64,000 nt of DNA, taken from Streptococcus cristatus. Its GTDB lineage: Bacteria > Bacillota > Bacilli > Lactobacillales > Streptococcaceae. Every line of letters begins with the position of its first letter. Positions within the stretch are counted from its first letter, which is position 1. The stretch lies in contig NZ_RJPS01000009.1 of assembly GCF_003943505.1 (NCBI RefSeq), forward strand, positions 1 through 64,000, given 5' to 3'. Below the pieces are notes generated by a model. The model ran no database searches. It was given only the letters and a program-made list of their open reading frames with translations, and was not told the DNA's origin. The position numbers and the translations under genes were made by a program. Below are positions 1 to 7,660 of the stretch, in pieces.

Positions 1-65
1 TAGTTCAGTGGTAGAACACCACCTTGCCAAGGTGGGGGTCGCGGGTTCGAATCCCGTCGTTCGCT
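1..65 (+). tRNA. tRNA-Gly (GCC), 5' end cut by window edge
   Basis: Anticodon loop TTGCCAA gives GCC. The D arm, anticodon arm, T arm (GGGTTCGAATCCC) and 3' acceptor strand CGTTCGC plus discriminator T are present. The seven 5' acceptor bases lie before the window. It is the first visible member of a tRNA cluster that in streptococci usually follows an rRNA operon. Confidence 0.93.
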
Positions 66-70
66 TTGAG

Positions 71-156
71 GCCGGGGTGGCGGAACTGGCAGACGCACAG
101 GACTTAAAATCCTGCGATTGGTAACGATCGTACCGGTTCGATTCCGGTCCTCGGCA
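71..156 (+). tRNA. tRNA-Leu (TAA)
   Basis: An 86-nt class II tRNA with a long variable arm. The anticodon loop reads CTTAAAA (anticodon TAA). The acceptor stem GCCGGGG pairs with CCTCGGC, with discriminator A. CCA is not encoded. Confidence 0.95.
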
Positions 157-174
157 TAGCGGATATGCGACAGG

Positions 175-248
175 GCACCCTTAGCTCAACTGGATAGAGT
201 ACCTGACTACGAATCAGGCGGTTAGAGGTTCGACTCCTCTAGGGTGCA
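175..248 (+). tRNA. tRNA-Arg (ACG), copy 1
   Basis: A 74-nt tRNA with anticodon loop CTACGAA (ACG, read as ICG). Acceptor GCACCCT pairs with AGGGTGC. It is identical over its full length to the tRNA at 306-379. Confidence 0.96.
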
Positions 249-258
249 TAAGAAAGTT

Positions 259-287
259 TTGACTTTTTTATGTGTTTTTGTTATAAT
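259..287 (+). promoter_or_regulatory. Promoter inside the tRNA cluster
   Basis: TTGACT (259-264), a 17-nt spacer and a perfect TATAAT (282-287) lie between the two identical tRNA-Arg genes. The second copy and everything downstream can therefore be transcribed independently of the upstream operon. The call rests on sequence match only. Confidence 0.75.
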
Positions 288-305
288 TGATTATCGTGAT
301 ATAGA

Positions 306-379
306 GCACCCTTAGCTCAACTGGATAGAGTACCTGACTACGAATCAGGCGGTTAGAGGTTCGACTCCTCTAGGGTGCA
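306..379 (+). tRNA. tRNA-Arg (ACG), copy 2
   Basis: An exact duplicate of the tRNA-Arg at 175-248, preceded by its own promoter-like sequence. The two copies are separated by 57 nt. Confidence 0.96.
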
Positions 380-421
380 TGAAGGGAAACGAGGTCATAT
401 GACTCCGTTTTTACTTATGAT

Positions 422-495
422 CGGGAAGTAGCTCAGCTTGGTAGAGTACTTGGTTTGGGACCAAGGTGTCGCAGGTTCGAATCCTGTCTTCCCGA
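422..495 (+). tRNA. tRNA-Pro (TGG)
   Basis: Anticodon loop TTTGGGA (TGG). Acceptor CGGGAAG pairs with CTTCCCG, discriminator A. Confidence 0.95.
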
Positions 496-500
496 TATCT

Positions 501-574
501 GGCGGTGTAGCTCAGCTGGCTAGAGCGTCCGGTTCATACCCGGGAGGTCGGGGGTTCGATCCCCTTCGCCGCTA
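501..574 (+). tRNA. tRNA with CAT anticodon (Met, or Ile after lysidine modification)
   Basis: Anticodon loop TTCATAC. Acceptor GGCGGTG pairs with CGCCGCT through G-U pairs at both ends. Three CAT tRNAs occur in this cluster; the one at 778-851 has initiator features. Which of the other two is elongator Met and which might be Ile2 cannot be settled by eye. Confidence 0.9.
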
Positions 575-587
575 TAACGATCTTGTT

Positions 588-661
588 GGACCTTTAGCTC
601 AGCTGGTTAGAGCTCTCGGCTCATAACCGAGTGGTCGTAGGTTCAAGTCCTACAAGGTCCA
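588..661 (+). tRNA. tRNA with CAT anticodon (Met or Ile2)
   Basis: Anticodon loop CTCATAA. Acceptor GGACCTT pairs perfectly with AAGGTCC, discriminator A. The normal first base pair argues against an initiator. Confidence 0.9.
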
Positions 662-674
662 TAATGAATATCTT

Positions 675-764
675 GGAGGATTACCCAAGTCCGGCTGAAG
701 GGAACGGTCTTGAAAACCGTCAGGCGTGTAAAAGCGTGCGTGGGTTCGAATCCCACATCCTCCT
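675..764 (+). tRNA. tRNA-Ser (TGA)
   Basis: A 90-nt class II tRNA with a long variable arm and anticodon loop CTTGAAA (TGA). Acceptor GGAGGAT pairs with ATCCTCC. Confidence 0.95.
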
Positions 765-777
765 TAGATTAGAATAT

Positions 778-851
<74 letters not shown>

Positions 852-854
852 TTT

Positions 855-952
855 GGCTCGGTAGCTCAGTTGGTAGAGCAATGGATTGAAGCTCCATGTG
901 TCGGCGGTTCGATTCCGTCTCTGGCGCGGGGGTTCGAATCCCCCATTCTCCG
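855..952 (+). pseudogene. tRNA-Phe / tRNA-Ser chimera (broken tRNA)
   Basis: The sequence starts as a normal tRNA-Phe (GGCTCGG acceptor, GAA anticodon loop TTGAAGC, T arm up to about 919). The matching 3' acceptor strand is missing: after CCGTC comes TCTGGCG, which cannot pair with GGCTCGG. It runs on into the T arm and 3' acceptor of a tRNA-Ser (GGGGGTTCGAATCCCCC then ATTCTCCG). The simplest reading is a deletion joining tRNA-Phe to the last tRNA of the cluster. A functional tRNA-Phe or tRNA-Ser is not expected here. Collapse of repeats during assembly is an alternative. Confidence 0.8.
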
Positions 953-958
953 TAAATA

Positions 959-992
959 AGGGAGTTTAGCATTTGCTATCTCCTTTTCTTGT
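959..992 (+). terminator. Terminator of the tRNA cluster
   Basis: Imperfect hairpin GGAGTTTAGC / GCTATCTCC around ATTT, followed by TTTTCTTG. It closes the tRNA transcript. Confidence 0.75.
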
Positions 993-1119
993 TTTATAAT
1001 GTTTTTATTTTGTAGAATTGTTTCTTATTGTTTATTTGAACTCGATTAGTTGAATTGTTATAGTCTGTTCTGGATTCATATAAGCATTTTTTAGGGATTT
1101 ACTGATTTTGGAGATTGGA

Positions 1120-1935
1120 ATGAATAAATTAAAGATGTCTAAATTTTTGATTTCTATTTTGCTATTGGGAATTGTTATGATAAGCTTGATGCTTTCCCCT
1201 CTTTCACCATGGATTGTTTCTGTGACTGGTGATTTTTTGTCCAGTGTTGATCGGGTAGTTGCTATTCCTTTTAACTATTTTGCTAAGGAAAAGAAAAAGG
1301 TTGTTCAGTTAGTAGAGACCTATCAAGAAAATGAGACTCTAAAAGGAACAATTTACAATCTTGAAGAGAAGGCAAATAATTCTGATGCCTTGAAATTAGA
1401 AAATGAGCAGCTGCGTTCTCTCTTAGGGTTACGTAATAATGATCAAAGTGCTGTCAAGATTGCTGCAGAAGTGATTTCTCGCTCTCCATCTACTTGGAAG
1501 AATGAATTAACTCTTGATAAGGGACAGTCTAGCGATGTGACAACCTCTATGCTGGCTATTTCTAATGGTGGTTTAATTGGAGCTGTTAGCAGTGTCTCTG
1601 AATCTTCAAGTATTGTTAGTCTGCTTACAAATGAAAAGAATGATAGTTCTATTGCCATTAAAATTCAGACAAAGACTGGCTTTGCCTATGGCATTATTGT
1701 TGGTTTTGACACTGAAAAGTCAGCTTTTATCGTCAGCCAGCTAAATACGGTGGATGGAATTGAAGAAGGGGCAACTGTGACGACAAGTGGTCTAGGCTCT
1801 TATAATGCTGAGAATGTCTTGGTTGGTCAAGTTTTATCAATATCAGCTGGTAAGGACCAATTAAACAAAGAAGTTTTGGTGAAGCCCGCTGCGGATTTAT
1901 CTGATATTCAAGCGGTTTTGTTGGTGAGAAATTAG
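1120..1935 (+). CDS. mreC: MreC, rod-shape / peripheral wall synthesis scaffold
   Basis: MreC is a bitopic protein that organises the peripheral (side-wall) peptidoglycan machinery with MreD, RodA and Pbp2b-type enzymes. The sequence shows a short cytoplasmic N-terminus, one membrane segment (about residues 8-28), a coiled coil (about 55-95), then the beta-rich MreC domain ending near LVRN. I take the ATG at 1120: a GGAG motif at 1110-1113 is well spaced for it. A TTG four codons upstream (1108) would leave no ribosome site. mreD starts one base after the stop, so the two are co-transcribed. As in other ovoid streptococci there is no mreB next to it. Length (271 aa) is normal. Confidence 0.93.
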   Translation: MNKLKMSKFLISILLLGIVMISLMLSPLSPWIVSVTGDFLSSVDRVVAIPFNYFAKEKKKVVQLVETYQENETLKGTIYNLEEKANNSDALKLENEQLRSLLGLRNNDQSAVKIAAEVISRSPSTWKNELTLDKGQSSDVTTSMLAISNGGLIGAVSSVSESSSIVSLLTNEKNDSSIAIKIQTKTGFAYGIIVGFDTEKSAFIVSQLNTVDGIEEGATVTTSGLGSYNAENVLVGQVLSISAGKDQLNKEVLVKPAADLSDIQAVLLVRN

Positions 1936-1936
1936 T

Positions 1937-2437
1937 ATGAAAATTCTAAGAGGAACTTTTTTTACAACTTTGTTTTTATTTCTGATCTTCTTTATTGATG
2001 GTCAGTTATCAAGAGGATTTGTAGATCTATTTGCTGAGAAGTGGCATCCAGCAAGTCATATCTTATTGTTCTTTACGGTTTTCTTGTTTCTAAACTTTTC
2101 TAAGGAATATATTTTTTTCCTCTTTTTTACTTTAGGGCTTTTTTACGATGTTTATTATTTACATGTGATTGGCCTTTTTACCTTTATCTTGCCCTTACTG
2201 ACAGTCGTCATCTATCATTTTCTTTCTATATTTTTGCTAAATCGTTGGACACGTGTTTTGGCCATCATTACGATTGTTTTCTTTTTTGAAATGATCATCT
2301 TTGTTTCTGCGTCGTTATTGCACTTAGCGAGCTTTACATTCCCTGATTTTATTATCTATGCTTTGGTGCCAACTTTAGTATTTAATGCCTTTCTTTTTCT
2401 ATTGTTACAGCCTTTGTTTGAAAAAGTCTATTTATGA
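1937..2437 (+). CDS. mreD: MreD, membrane partner of MreC
   Basis: A small, very hydrophobic protein of 166 aa with about five predicted membrane segments, rich in Phe and Leu (for example LFLFLIFFIDG and YIFFLFFTLGLFYDVYYLHV). MreD works with MreC in the peripheral wall-synthesis complex. It starts one base after mreC stops, so translation is coupled. No terminator is visible between mreD and pcsB, but pcsB has its own promoter and operator. Family assignment rests on hydropathy, size and position after mreC. Confidence 0.92.
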   Translation: MKILRGTFFTTLFLFLIFFIDGQLSRGFVDLFAEKWHPASHILLFFTVFLFLNFSKEYIFFLFFTLGLFYDVYYLHVIGLFTFILPLLTVVIYHFLSIFLLNRWTRVLAIITIVFFFEMIIFVSASLLHLASFTFPDFIIYALVPTLVFNAFLFLLLQPLFEKVYL

Positions 2438-2454
2438 TGATTTAGAAATAGAAA

Positions 2455-2471
2455 TGTAACGAATGCGTAAT
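2455..2471 (+). promoter_or_regulatory. WalR (VicR) binding site of pcsB
   Basis: Direct repeat TGTAAC-GAATG-CGTAAT fits the WalR consensus TGTWAH-N5-TGTWAH except for the first base of the second half. It lies 28 nt upstream of the pcsB -10 box, the position expected for activation. pcsB is the best-known essential WalRK target in streptococci. Confidence 0.8.
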
Positions 2472-2499
2472 ATATAGCCAGAATTTTTTTGATATACTA

Positions 2500-2505
2500 T
2501 ATAAT
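2500..2505 (+). promoter_or_regulatory. -10 box of pcsB
   Basis: A perfect TATAAT, with no good -35, is consistent with activator-dependent transcription from the WalR site upstream. Confidence 0.7.
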
Positions 2506-2535
2506 GTCTTAGTAAGAAGGAGTGTTAATATTTTT

Positions 2536-3735
2536 ATGAAGAAAAAGCTACTTACATCAGTTTTATTGAGTGCGGTGATCCTTTCTCAAGGTGCTGCGCT
2601 AGTAAATGTGAAAGCTGATAGTACAGATGATAAAATTGCAGCTCAAAATAGTAAAATTGACAGTTTAACAAATCAACAAAAAGCGGCACAAGCACAAGTT
2701 GATGAAATTCAAAAACAAGTTTCAGCTATTCAAAATCAACAAGAAGTGCTTCAAGCAGAAAATGAAAAATTGAATGCTGAATCTGCGAAACTCACTGCTG
2801 AAATTGAAGAGTTATCAAAGAATATTGTTGCTCGTAATGAGTCTCTTGCAAATCAAGCGCGTAGTGCTCAAACAAATGGTACGGCAACAAGCTATATCAA
2901 CACAATCATCAACTCTGCTTCAATCACTGAAGCTATCTCTCGTGTAGCAGCGATGAGCGAAATCGTTTCGGCTAACAACAAAATGCTGGAACAACAAAAA
3001 GAAGATAAAGAAAAGATTTCTGAAAAACAAGTTGCTAACAATGAAGCTATCAATACAGTCATTGCAAACCAACAAAAACTTGCAGACGATGCTCAAACGT
3101 TGACAACTAAGCAGGCTGAACTTAAGGTTGCTCAACTGAACCTTGCAGCTGAAAAAGCAACTGCTGAAAATGAGAAAAACAGTCTCTTAGAGCAAAAAGC
3201 GGCAGCTGAAAAAGCAGCAGCTGAGGCAGCAGCGGCAGAAGCAGCATATAAGAACCAGCAACAAGCACAACAACAAGCAATCCTTGCTTCAGGAAATACA
3301 AGCTTCGCAGCACAAGTTCAAGCTGTAAATAATACAGGTGGAACTCCTGTAGCAGAAGCAGCAGTTGCTACATCAGCAGTTGCTGCAACTCCAACATATA
3401 GCCTTTCAGCATCAACTTATCCTGTAGGTCAATGTACTTGGGGTGCTAAGACTTTGGCACCATGGGCAGGCGACTTCTGGGGTAACGGTGGCCAATGGGC
3501 AGCTAGTGCAGCAGCAGCAGGCTTCCGTACTGGTTCACAACCACAAGTTGGAGCAATCGCATGTTGGAACGACGGTGGCTACGGACACGTTGCAGTCGTA
3601 ACAGCGGTTCAATCTGCTAACAACATTCAAGTATCAGAAGCAAACTATGCTGGTAACCAATCAATCGGTAATCACCGTGGATGGTTTGACCCAACAAATG
3701 CACAAGGATACGTAACATACATCTATCCAAACTAA
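2536..3735 (+). CDS. pcsB: PcsB, secreted CHAP-domain peptidoglycan hydrolase of cell division
   Basis: PcsB splits septal peptidoglycan and is controlled by the FtsEX complex. Seen in the sequence: signal peptide ending near VNVKA-D (residue 27), a long coiled-coil region (about 30-245), an Ala/Gln-rich linker (about 215-285), and a C-terminal CHAP domain (about 292-399). Cys300 (VGQCTWGAK) and His351 (GGYGHVAVV) are the expected catalytic pair. Length of 399 aa is typical. The gene has its own WalR site and promoter and is followed by a hairpin-rich intergenic repeat that can terminate it. Its CHAP domain is closely similar to that of the secreted protein on the minus strand at 11026-12972, for example the shared segment GNGGQWAAS. 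Confidence 0.95.
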   Translation: MKKKLLTSVLLSAVILSQGAALVNVKADSTDDKIAAQNSKIDSLTNQQKAAQAQVDEIQKQVSAIQNQQEVLQAENEKLNAESAKLTAEIEELSKNIVARNESLANQARSAQTNGTATSYINTIINSASITEAISRVAAMSEIVSANNKMLEQQKEDKEKISEKQVANNEAINTVIANQQKLADDAQTLTTKQAELKVAQLNLAAEKATAENEKNSLLEQKAAAEKAAAEAAAAEAAYKNQQQAQQQAILASGNTSFAAQVQAVNNTGGTPVAEAAVATSAVAATPTYSLSASTYPVGQCTWGAKTLAPWAGDFWGNGGQWAASAAAAGFRTGSQPQVGAIACWNDGGYGHVAVVTAVQSANNIQVSEANYAGNQSIGNHRGWFDPTNAQGYVTYIYPN

Positions 3736-3747
3736 TGAAATATGAAG

Positions 3748-3921
3748 GAGGCTGGGACAAAAGTCCTAGCCTCTTAATTGTCTTTGGATTGTCGAGCAAG
3801 ACGCAGTGGTTGAGTGGGCTCTACTAGGCTTATTTCATCAGCTTTTACAGCCCTACTCAACTGTGCGGAGGTGGGACGACGAAATCGAATTCTAACGAAT
3901 TACCGATTTCTGTCCCACTCT
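3748..3921 (-). repeat. Three-hairpin intergenic repeat, copy A
   Basis: One of five copies in the window, here inverted relative to the others. It contains a hairpin GAGGCTGGGAC-AAAA-GTCCTAGCCTC, a central hairpin built on GTTGAGTGGGCT / AGCCCTACTCAAC, and a third hairpin GTGGGACGACGAAATCG / CGATTTCTGTCCCAC followed by CCCTTTTATTTTTT. Both outer hairpins have T-rich flanks, so it can end transcription from either side. It sits between pcsB and prs. Confidence 0.88.
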
Positions 3922-3936
3922 CCCTTTTATTTTTTA

Positions 3937-3965
3937 TTGAAAAATTGCTGGAAAAGCGTTACAAT
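3937..3965 (+). promoter_or_regulatory. Promoter of prs
   Basis: TTGAAA (3937-3942), 17-nt spacer, TACAAT (3960-3965). It lies just after the repeat and 60 nt before the prs start. Confidence 0.65.
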
Positions 3966-4025
3966 GGTAGATAGGACAAATGCAATTGGTTACAATAAAA
4001 GACGATTTAGAATCTGGAGGGAATC

Positions 4026-4994
4026 ATGTCTTTTTCTGAATTAAAGCTCTTTGCTCTTTCTTCTAATCAAGAATTAGCGAAACGTGTTGCAAAAGAGATT
4101 GGTATACCGCTTGGTAAATCAACGGTTCGTCAATTTTCTGACGGGGAAATTCAAGTAAACATCGAAGAATCGATCCGCGGTAAGCACGTTTTTATCTTGC
4201 AGTCGACTAGCTCACCTGTCAATGACAATCTGATGGAGATTTTGATCATGGTGGATGCCTTGAAGCGGGCTAGTGCGGAGTCTATCAATGTGGTGATGCC
4301 TTATTATGGCTATGCTAGACAGGACCGAAAAGCTCGTGCTCGTGAGCCAATTACATCTAAATTAGTGGCTAATCTGATGGAGATTGCTGGGGTTGACCGC
4401 CTATTGACCATTGATTTGCATGCTGCTCAGATCCAAGGTTTCTTTGACATTCCTGTGGATCATTTGATGGGAGCGCCTTTGATTGCTGATTATTTTGAGC
4501 GTCGGGGCATGGTTGGTAGCGACTATGTGGTTGTCAGTCCAGACCATGGTGGTGTCAGCCGCGCTCGTAAGTTGGCTGAATTTCTCAAGACTTCGATTGC
4601 GATTATCGACAAACGTCGCAGCGTTGACAAGATGAATACCAGTGAAGTTATGAATATCATTGGTAAGGTAGAAGGTAAGACTTGTATTCTGATAGATGAT
4701 ATGATTGATACGGCGGGGACCATTTGTCATGCGGCAGATGCTTTGGCAGAGTCAGGTGCTGTGGAAGTCTATGCGAGCTGTACTCACCCAGTCTTATCAG
4801 GGCCAGCTATGGAAAATATCCAGAAATCTGCTATTAAAAAACTAGTGGTTTTAGATACTATCTACCTTTCAGAGGACAGATTAATCGATAAGATTGAGCA
4901 GATTTCTATCGCTCATCTCTTGGCAGAAGCCATTGTTCGGATCCATGAAAAACGTCCACTTTCCCCCCTTTTTGAAGTAGCAAAAAAGGCTTAA
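4026..4994 (+). CDS. prs: Ribose-phosphate pyrophosphokinase
   Basis: Makes PRPP from ribose-5-phosphate and ATP for purine, pyrimidine, His, Trp and NAD synthesis. The 322-aa length is standard. Visible motifs are the flexible-loop region [17 protein letters not shown], the metal-binding [11 protein letters not shown], and the PRPP-binding signature [13 protein letters not shown]. The start ATG at 4026 is preceded by CTGGAGGG. The gene is monocistronic here: the next gene has its own strong promoter. Streptococci often carry two Prs paralogs, so this may be prs1/prsA1. Confidence 0.96.
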   Translation: MSFSELKLFALSSNQELAKRVAKEIGIPLGKSTVRQFSDGEIQVNIEESIRGKHVFILQSTSSPVNDNLMEILIMVDALKRASAESINVVMPYYGYARQDRKARAREPITSKLVANLMEIAGVDRLLTIDLHAAQIQGFFDIPVDHLMGAPLIADYFERRGMVGSDYVVVSPDHGGVSRARKLAEFLKTSIAIIDKRRSVDKMNTSEVMNIIGKVEGKTCILIDDMIDTAGTICHAADALAESGAVEVYASCTHPVLSGPAMENIQKSAIKKLVVLDTIYLSEDRLIDKIEQISIAHLLAEAIVRIHEKRPLSPLFEVAKKA

Positions 4995-5029
4995 AAGTGC
5001 CTTGATCAAGATTTTTTTTAGCAAAAGAC

Positions 5030-5058
5030 TTGACAATTTAAAGAATATTTCATATACT
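5030..5058 (+). promoter_or_regulatory. Strong promoter of the secreted protein gene at 5119
   Basis: Perfect TTGACA (5030-5035), 17-nt spacer, TATACT (5053-5058). The same hexamers and spacing recur before the secreted protein gene at 6818. Confidence 0.85.
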
Positions 5059-5065
5059 ATACATA

Positions 5066-5079
5066 GTAACGATAGTTAC
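5066..5079. promoter_or_regulatory. Palindrome just after the -10 box, possible operator
   Basis: GTAAC-GATA-GTTAC lies 7 nt after the -10, overlapping the expected transcription start. A repressor bound here would block initiation. The binding protein is unknown. Confidence 0.4.
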
Positions 5080-5118
5080 CAAATAAAAATGTTTTTTATA
5101 TAAAAAAGGAGAAAACAA

Positions 5119-5748
5119 ATGAAAAAAGTTGTACTTTCTAGCGTAGTAGCTCTTTCATTGTTCGCAGTAGCAGCACCAGTATTTGCACAAGGTGAAAATT
5201 CTGAGTCATCAAACCAATTGATCCAAAAGAAATATAGCTCATGGCGCGATTCAGCTGATGAAGCAAACACTCAAGTAGCTGCTCACGAAGCTGAAATCAA
5301 TGCTGAAGCTGAAAAAGATGCAGCAGTTGTAGCTGCTAAGGCTGCTCTTGAACAATACGGTTCAGGTCATGAGTATGGCAAATATGCAGAAAAAGTTGAA
5401 GAAGCTCGTACAGAAGCTCGTAACACTGTTCGTAACAAATATGTTGCTCAACTTCAAGATAAATACACTGCAGCAGCTAAATCTCAAGGTAACTACTACA
5501 ATGAAACTGGCGTAGAAGCTAACCGTACAAATGAACAACGTATCGCTGATGATAAAGCAGCTCAAGGTCAAGCCGGTCAAGCTGGTGAAAATGGAAAAGC
5601 TGGTCAAAACGGTCAAAAACCTGCATCTGCAGCAGAAGCAGCAGCTTCAGAAGCTAAAGCTGGTAACGGTGCTAAAGCTGGTAACGGTGCTAAAGCTGGA
5701 CAAAAAGCAGCTGGTAAAGCTCTTCCAAAAACATCTGCAGTTAAATAA
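5119..5748 (+). CDS. Secreted Ala-rich protein with short collagen-like tract and LPKTS end
   Basis: Not a family I can name. Seen: a signal peptide (MKKVVLSSVVALSLFAVAA, cleavage after VFA near residue 23) and a charged, probably alpha-helical body (about 30-145). There follow six Gly-X-Y triplets (residues 150-167, GQAGQAGENGKAGQNGQK), two AKAGNG repeats (about 179-191), and a C-terminus ALPKTSAVK. LPKTS resembles a sortase motif with Ser instead of Gly, but no hydrophobic segment or basic tail follows, so classical anchoring is not possible. The next gene encodes a class B-like sortase, which makes a functional link plausible. Strong promoter and good SD (AAAGGAG) suggest abundant secretion. 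Confidence 0.85.
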   Translation: MKKVVLSSVVALSLFAVAAPVFAQGENSESSNQLIQKKYSSWRDSADEANTQVAAHEAEINAEAEKDAAVVAAKAALEQYGSGHEYGKYAEKVEEARTEARNTVRNKYVAQLQDKYTAAAKSQGNYYNETGVEANRTNEQRIADDKAAQGQAGQAGENGKAGQNGQKPASAAEAAASEAKAGNGAKAGNGAKAGQKAAGKALPKTSAVK

Positions 5749-5779
5749 TTTGTTTTAAACAATTGTACTAACGCAATTT

Positions 5780-5813
5780 ATATCACTGGACCTCTGGTTC
5801 AGTGATATTTTTT
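5780..5813 (+). terminator. Terminator between secreted protein and sortase genes
   Basis: Hairpin TATCACTG / CAGTGATA followed by TTTTTT. No separate promoter for the sortase gene is obvious, so the sortase may depend on read-through. Confidence 0.85.
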
Positions 5814-5839
5814 AGAAGGATTTTATAGGATTTTTATCT

Positions 5840-6670
5840 ATGAGAAGAAGAAGACAAAAACGACAGCAGAAAAATTGGAAGATTTTTGGTGGTTTAGGAG
5901 CTTTATTTGTTGCTATTTTAGCAGGGATTTTTCTCCTCCAACAGGTAAACTCTTCAAATTCTGCTGCTAAATCATCCACTAGTCAGGTAGGTAAGGTAAC
6001 TTATACACCAAGTAAGGAAGAAAAGGAATATCTGACTAATCGTTTTAATGGCTTAAAAGCGATCAATCCTGAGACGGTGGCCTATGTCTATGCTCCTGGT
6101 ACAGAATTAGACGAGCCAGTTGTACAGACCGGTGATAACTCAACTTACTTGGATAAGACCTTTGAAGGTGGAAATGAGCCTTATCTGGGTACTGTTTTCA
6201 TGGACACTGAAAACAAAAAAGACTTTAGTGACCGTTTGACTTGGCTCTTTGGGCATGCTCGTGGAAGTCAAGTTGGTGATCACCGCATGTTTAATGATGT
6301 GAACTATTATGATAAACAGGAATACTTAGATAAGCATAAGTATGTTGTCATTGAAACACCAGAGCGTAAGCTTTACTATCAGGTAATGGGCTTGGTGATC
6401 GTTCCAGAAGAGACTGCTTTTTATCGGATTAAGTTTGATGATGATAAGGATTTTGAAACTCAGCTCAAGAATATCTATGAAGCTGCTCGTACCAAAGATT
6501 CAAAAATTAAGATTAAGGCTAGTGATAAGTACGTTGTGCTGTCAACTTGTCGTGAAGAGGATGAGACGATTCGTTCTAACCTCTATCTACGTCAAATCCC
6601 AGACTCTGAACTGCAAGATTTCCTAGCCAAGCATGGAAATGAGCTTACTTATAAAGCGACTCGTGAATAA
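5840..6670 (+). CDS. Class B-like sortase
   Basis: A membrane transpeptidase. Seen: a very basic N-terminus (MRRRRQKRQQK), one membrane anchor (about residues 15-34), a Ser-rich stalk, and the sortase beta-barrel. His139 (LFGHARG), Cys237 (VVLSTCREE) and Arg245 are placed as in class B sortases (TC then Arg eight residues later). It is 276 aa. It is not the housekeeping class A enzyme. Its neighbours are two small secreted proteins with similar strong promoters; neither has a standard LPXTG-membrane-tail signal. This suggests a dedicated, non-canonical substrate or a processing role. The gene ends in a terminator. Confidence 0.88.
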   Translation: MRRRRQKRQQKNWKIFGGLGALFVAILAGIFLLQQVNSSNSAAKSSTSQVGKVTYTPSKEEKEYLTNRFNGLKAINPETVAYVYAPGTELDEPVVQTGDNSTYLDKTFEGGNEPYLGTVFMDTENKKDFSDRLTWLFGHARGSQVGDHRMFNDVNYYDKQEYLDKHKYVVIETPERKLYYQVMGLVIVPEETAFYRIKFDDDKDFETQLKNIYEAARTKDSKIKIKASDKYVVLSTCREEDETIRSNLYLRQIPDSELQDFLAKHGNELTYKATRE

Positions 6671-6697
6671 AAATCAGGATTTTTCCTGATTTTTTTG
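6669..6697 (+). terminator. Terminator of the sortase gene
   Basis: AAATCAGGA-TTTT-TCCTGATTT followed by a T run. Almost the same hairpin ends the next gene at 7661-7692. Confidence 0.9.
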
Positions 6698-6737
6698 TTA
6701 CCTAAGGGCTCATATGAGATTGAATTGGAGTAAATGC

Positions 6738-6766
6738 TTGACAAACGCTATATGTATATATATACT
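6738..6766 (+). promoter_or_regulatory. Strong promoter of the secreted protein gene at 6818
   Basis: TTGACA (6738-6743), 17-nt spacer, TATACT (6761-6766). Same design as the promoter at 5030-5058. Confidence 0.85.
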
Positions 6767-6817
6767 AGAGTAGTATGGATTTTCCATAAAATTAATTCTA
6801 AATAAAGGAGATAAAAC

Positions 6818-7636
6818 ATGAAAAAAGTTTTATTGCTTAGTGTATTAGGTCTTTCTGCAGTTGCTAGTGTAGCTTATGCAGCAACTGGTGCGCCTGCTAT
6901 TCCTGGAGTTACAGCACCTGCTACATCAGCTGTGACAAAAGTGAATGAAAACGGGAACCACAATAACCGCTTTGGTTACGGAGTTTCACCAAAGAATAAG
7001 ATGTATGGATATAGCTTCTCAGGTGCAGCGACTTACCCAGTAGCTCCAGCAGCAGGAACAGCAGACGGTAAGCCTTTGAATGATGGAACTCGTAAGTTTG
7101 GTCATAACAGTCGTTTTGGAGCAGCATTTGAAGCTCGTTATACTACTAGTTCAGCTACACCAGCGGCTCCATCAACACCAGCGGCTCCATCAACACCTGC
7201 TACTCCATCAACACCAGCGGCTCCATCAACACCTGCTACTCCAGCTACACCAGCGGCTCCATCAACGCCTGCTACTCCAGCTGCACCAGCAGCTTCAGCG
7301 GCTCTACCTGCTATTACAGTTAAAAAGCCAGTTGGAGCTCCAGCAGCCGCAGACCTTCCATCACAAGCGAACGTTACAGGAACTACAAATGCACGTTTTG
7401 GTGCTGCAGCCCAAGAAGATCGTGACAATAATAATGTAGCTTATGATGCAGTTTACCAAGCAGGAACATATCCAGTAGCTCCAGCAGCAGGAACAAAAGA
7501 TGGTAAGCCTTTGAATGACGCAGGACGTGAGTTTGGTCATAATACTCGTTTTGGTGCTGCAGGACAAGCTACTGATATTAAAGCATCTACAACATTTGAA
7601 AACACAAACTATTCAGGTGTAGTAAACGGTAACTAA
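6818..7636 (+). CDS. Secreted Pro/Ala/Thr-rich protein with duplicated module
   Basis: Unrecognised family. Seen: a signal peptide (cleavage near AYA-A, residue 21); a module of about 32 residues that occurs twice (about 72-103 and 217-248), sharing TYPVAPAAGT-DGKPLND and FGHN-RFGAA; and between them a tract of SxPA(A/T)P-type repeats (about 113-160), a typical wall-spanning stalk. The motif N-x-RFGAA appears three times and NNRFGYG once. There is no LPXTG or membrane anchor. Own promoter, SD AAAGGAG and terminator. Location next to the sortase gene and the similar promoter of the protein at 5119 suggest a common job at the cell surface. Confidence 0.85.
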   Translation: MKKVLLLSVLGLSAVASVAYAATGAPAIPGVTAPATSAVTKVNENGNHNNRFGYGVSPKNKMYGYSFSGAATYPVAPAAGTADGKPLNDGTRKFGHNSRFGAAFEARYTTSSATPAAPSTPAAPSTPATPSTPAAPSTPATPATPAAPSTPATPAAPAASAALPAITVKKPVGAPAAADLPSQANVTGTTNARFGAAAQEDRDNNNVAYDAVYQAGTYPVAPAAGTKDGKPLNDAGREFGHNTRFGAAGQATDIKASTTFENTNYSGVVNGN

Positions 7637-7660
7637 TTTAGTTTTAGTAACATTTATATT

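Noticed and set aside
3814-4044. ORF of 76 codons in repeat copy A and matching ORFs in copies D and E
   Set aside because: They arise from the repeat itself in both orientations, lack ribosome sites and cross hairpin arms; treated as RNA/DNA structure.
7130-7290. Short tandem repeats considered as CRISPR or tandem DNA array
   Set aside because: They are in-frame codons for SxPA(A/T)P repeats inside one gene, with no spacers.
7138-7428. Minus-strand ORF of Ala/Gly-rich repeats
   Set aside because: Mirror of the Pro/Ala/Thr repeat coding sequence of the secreted protein at 6818; low-complexity shadow.
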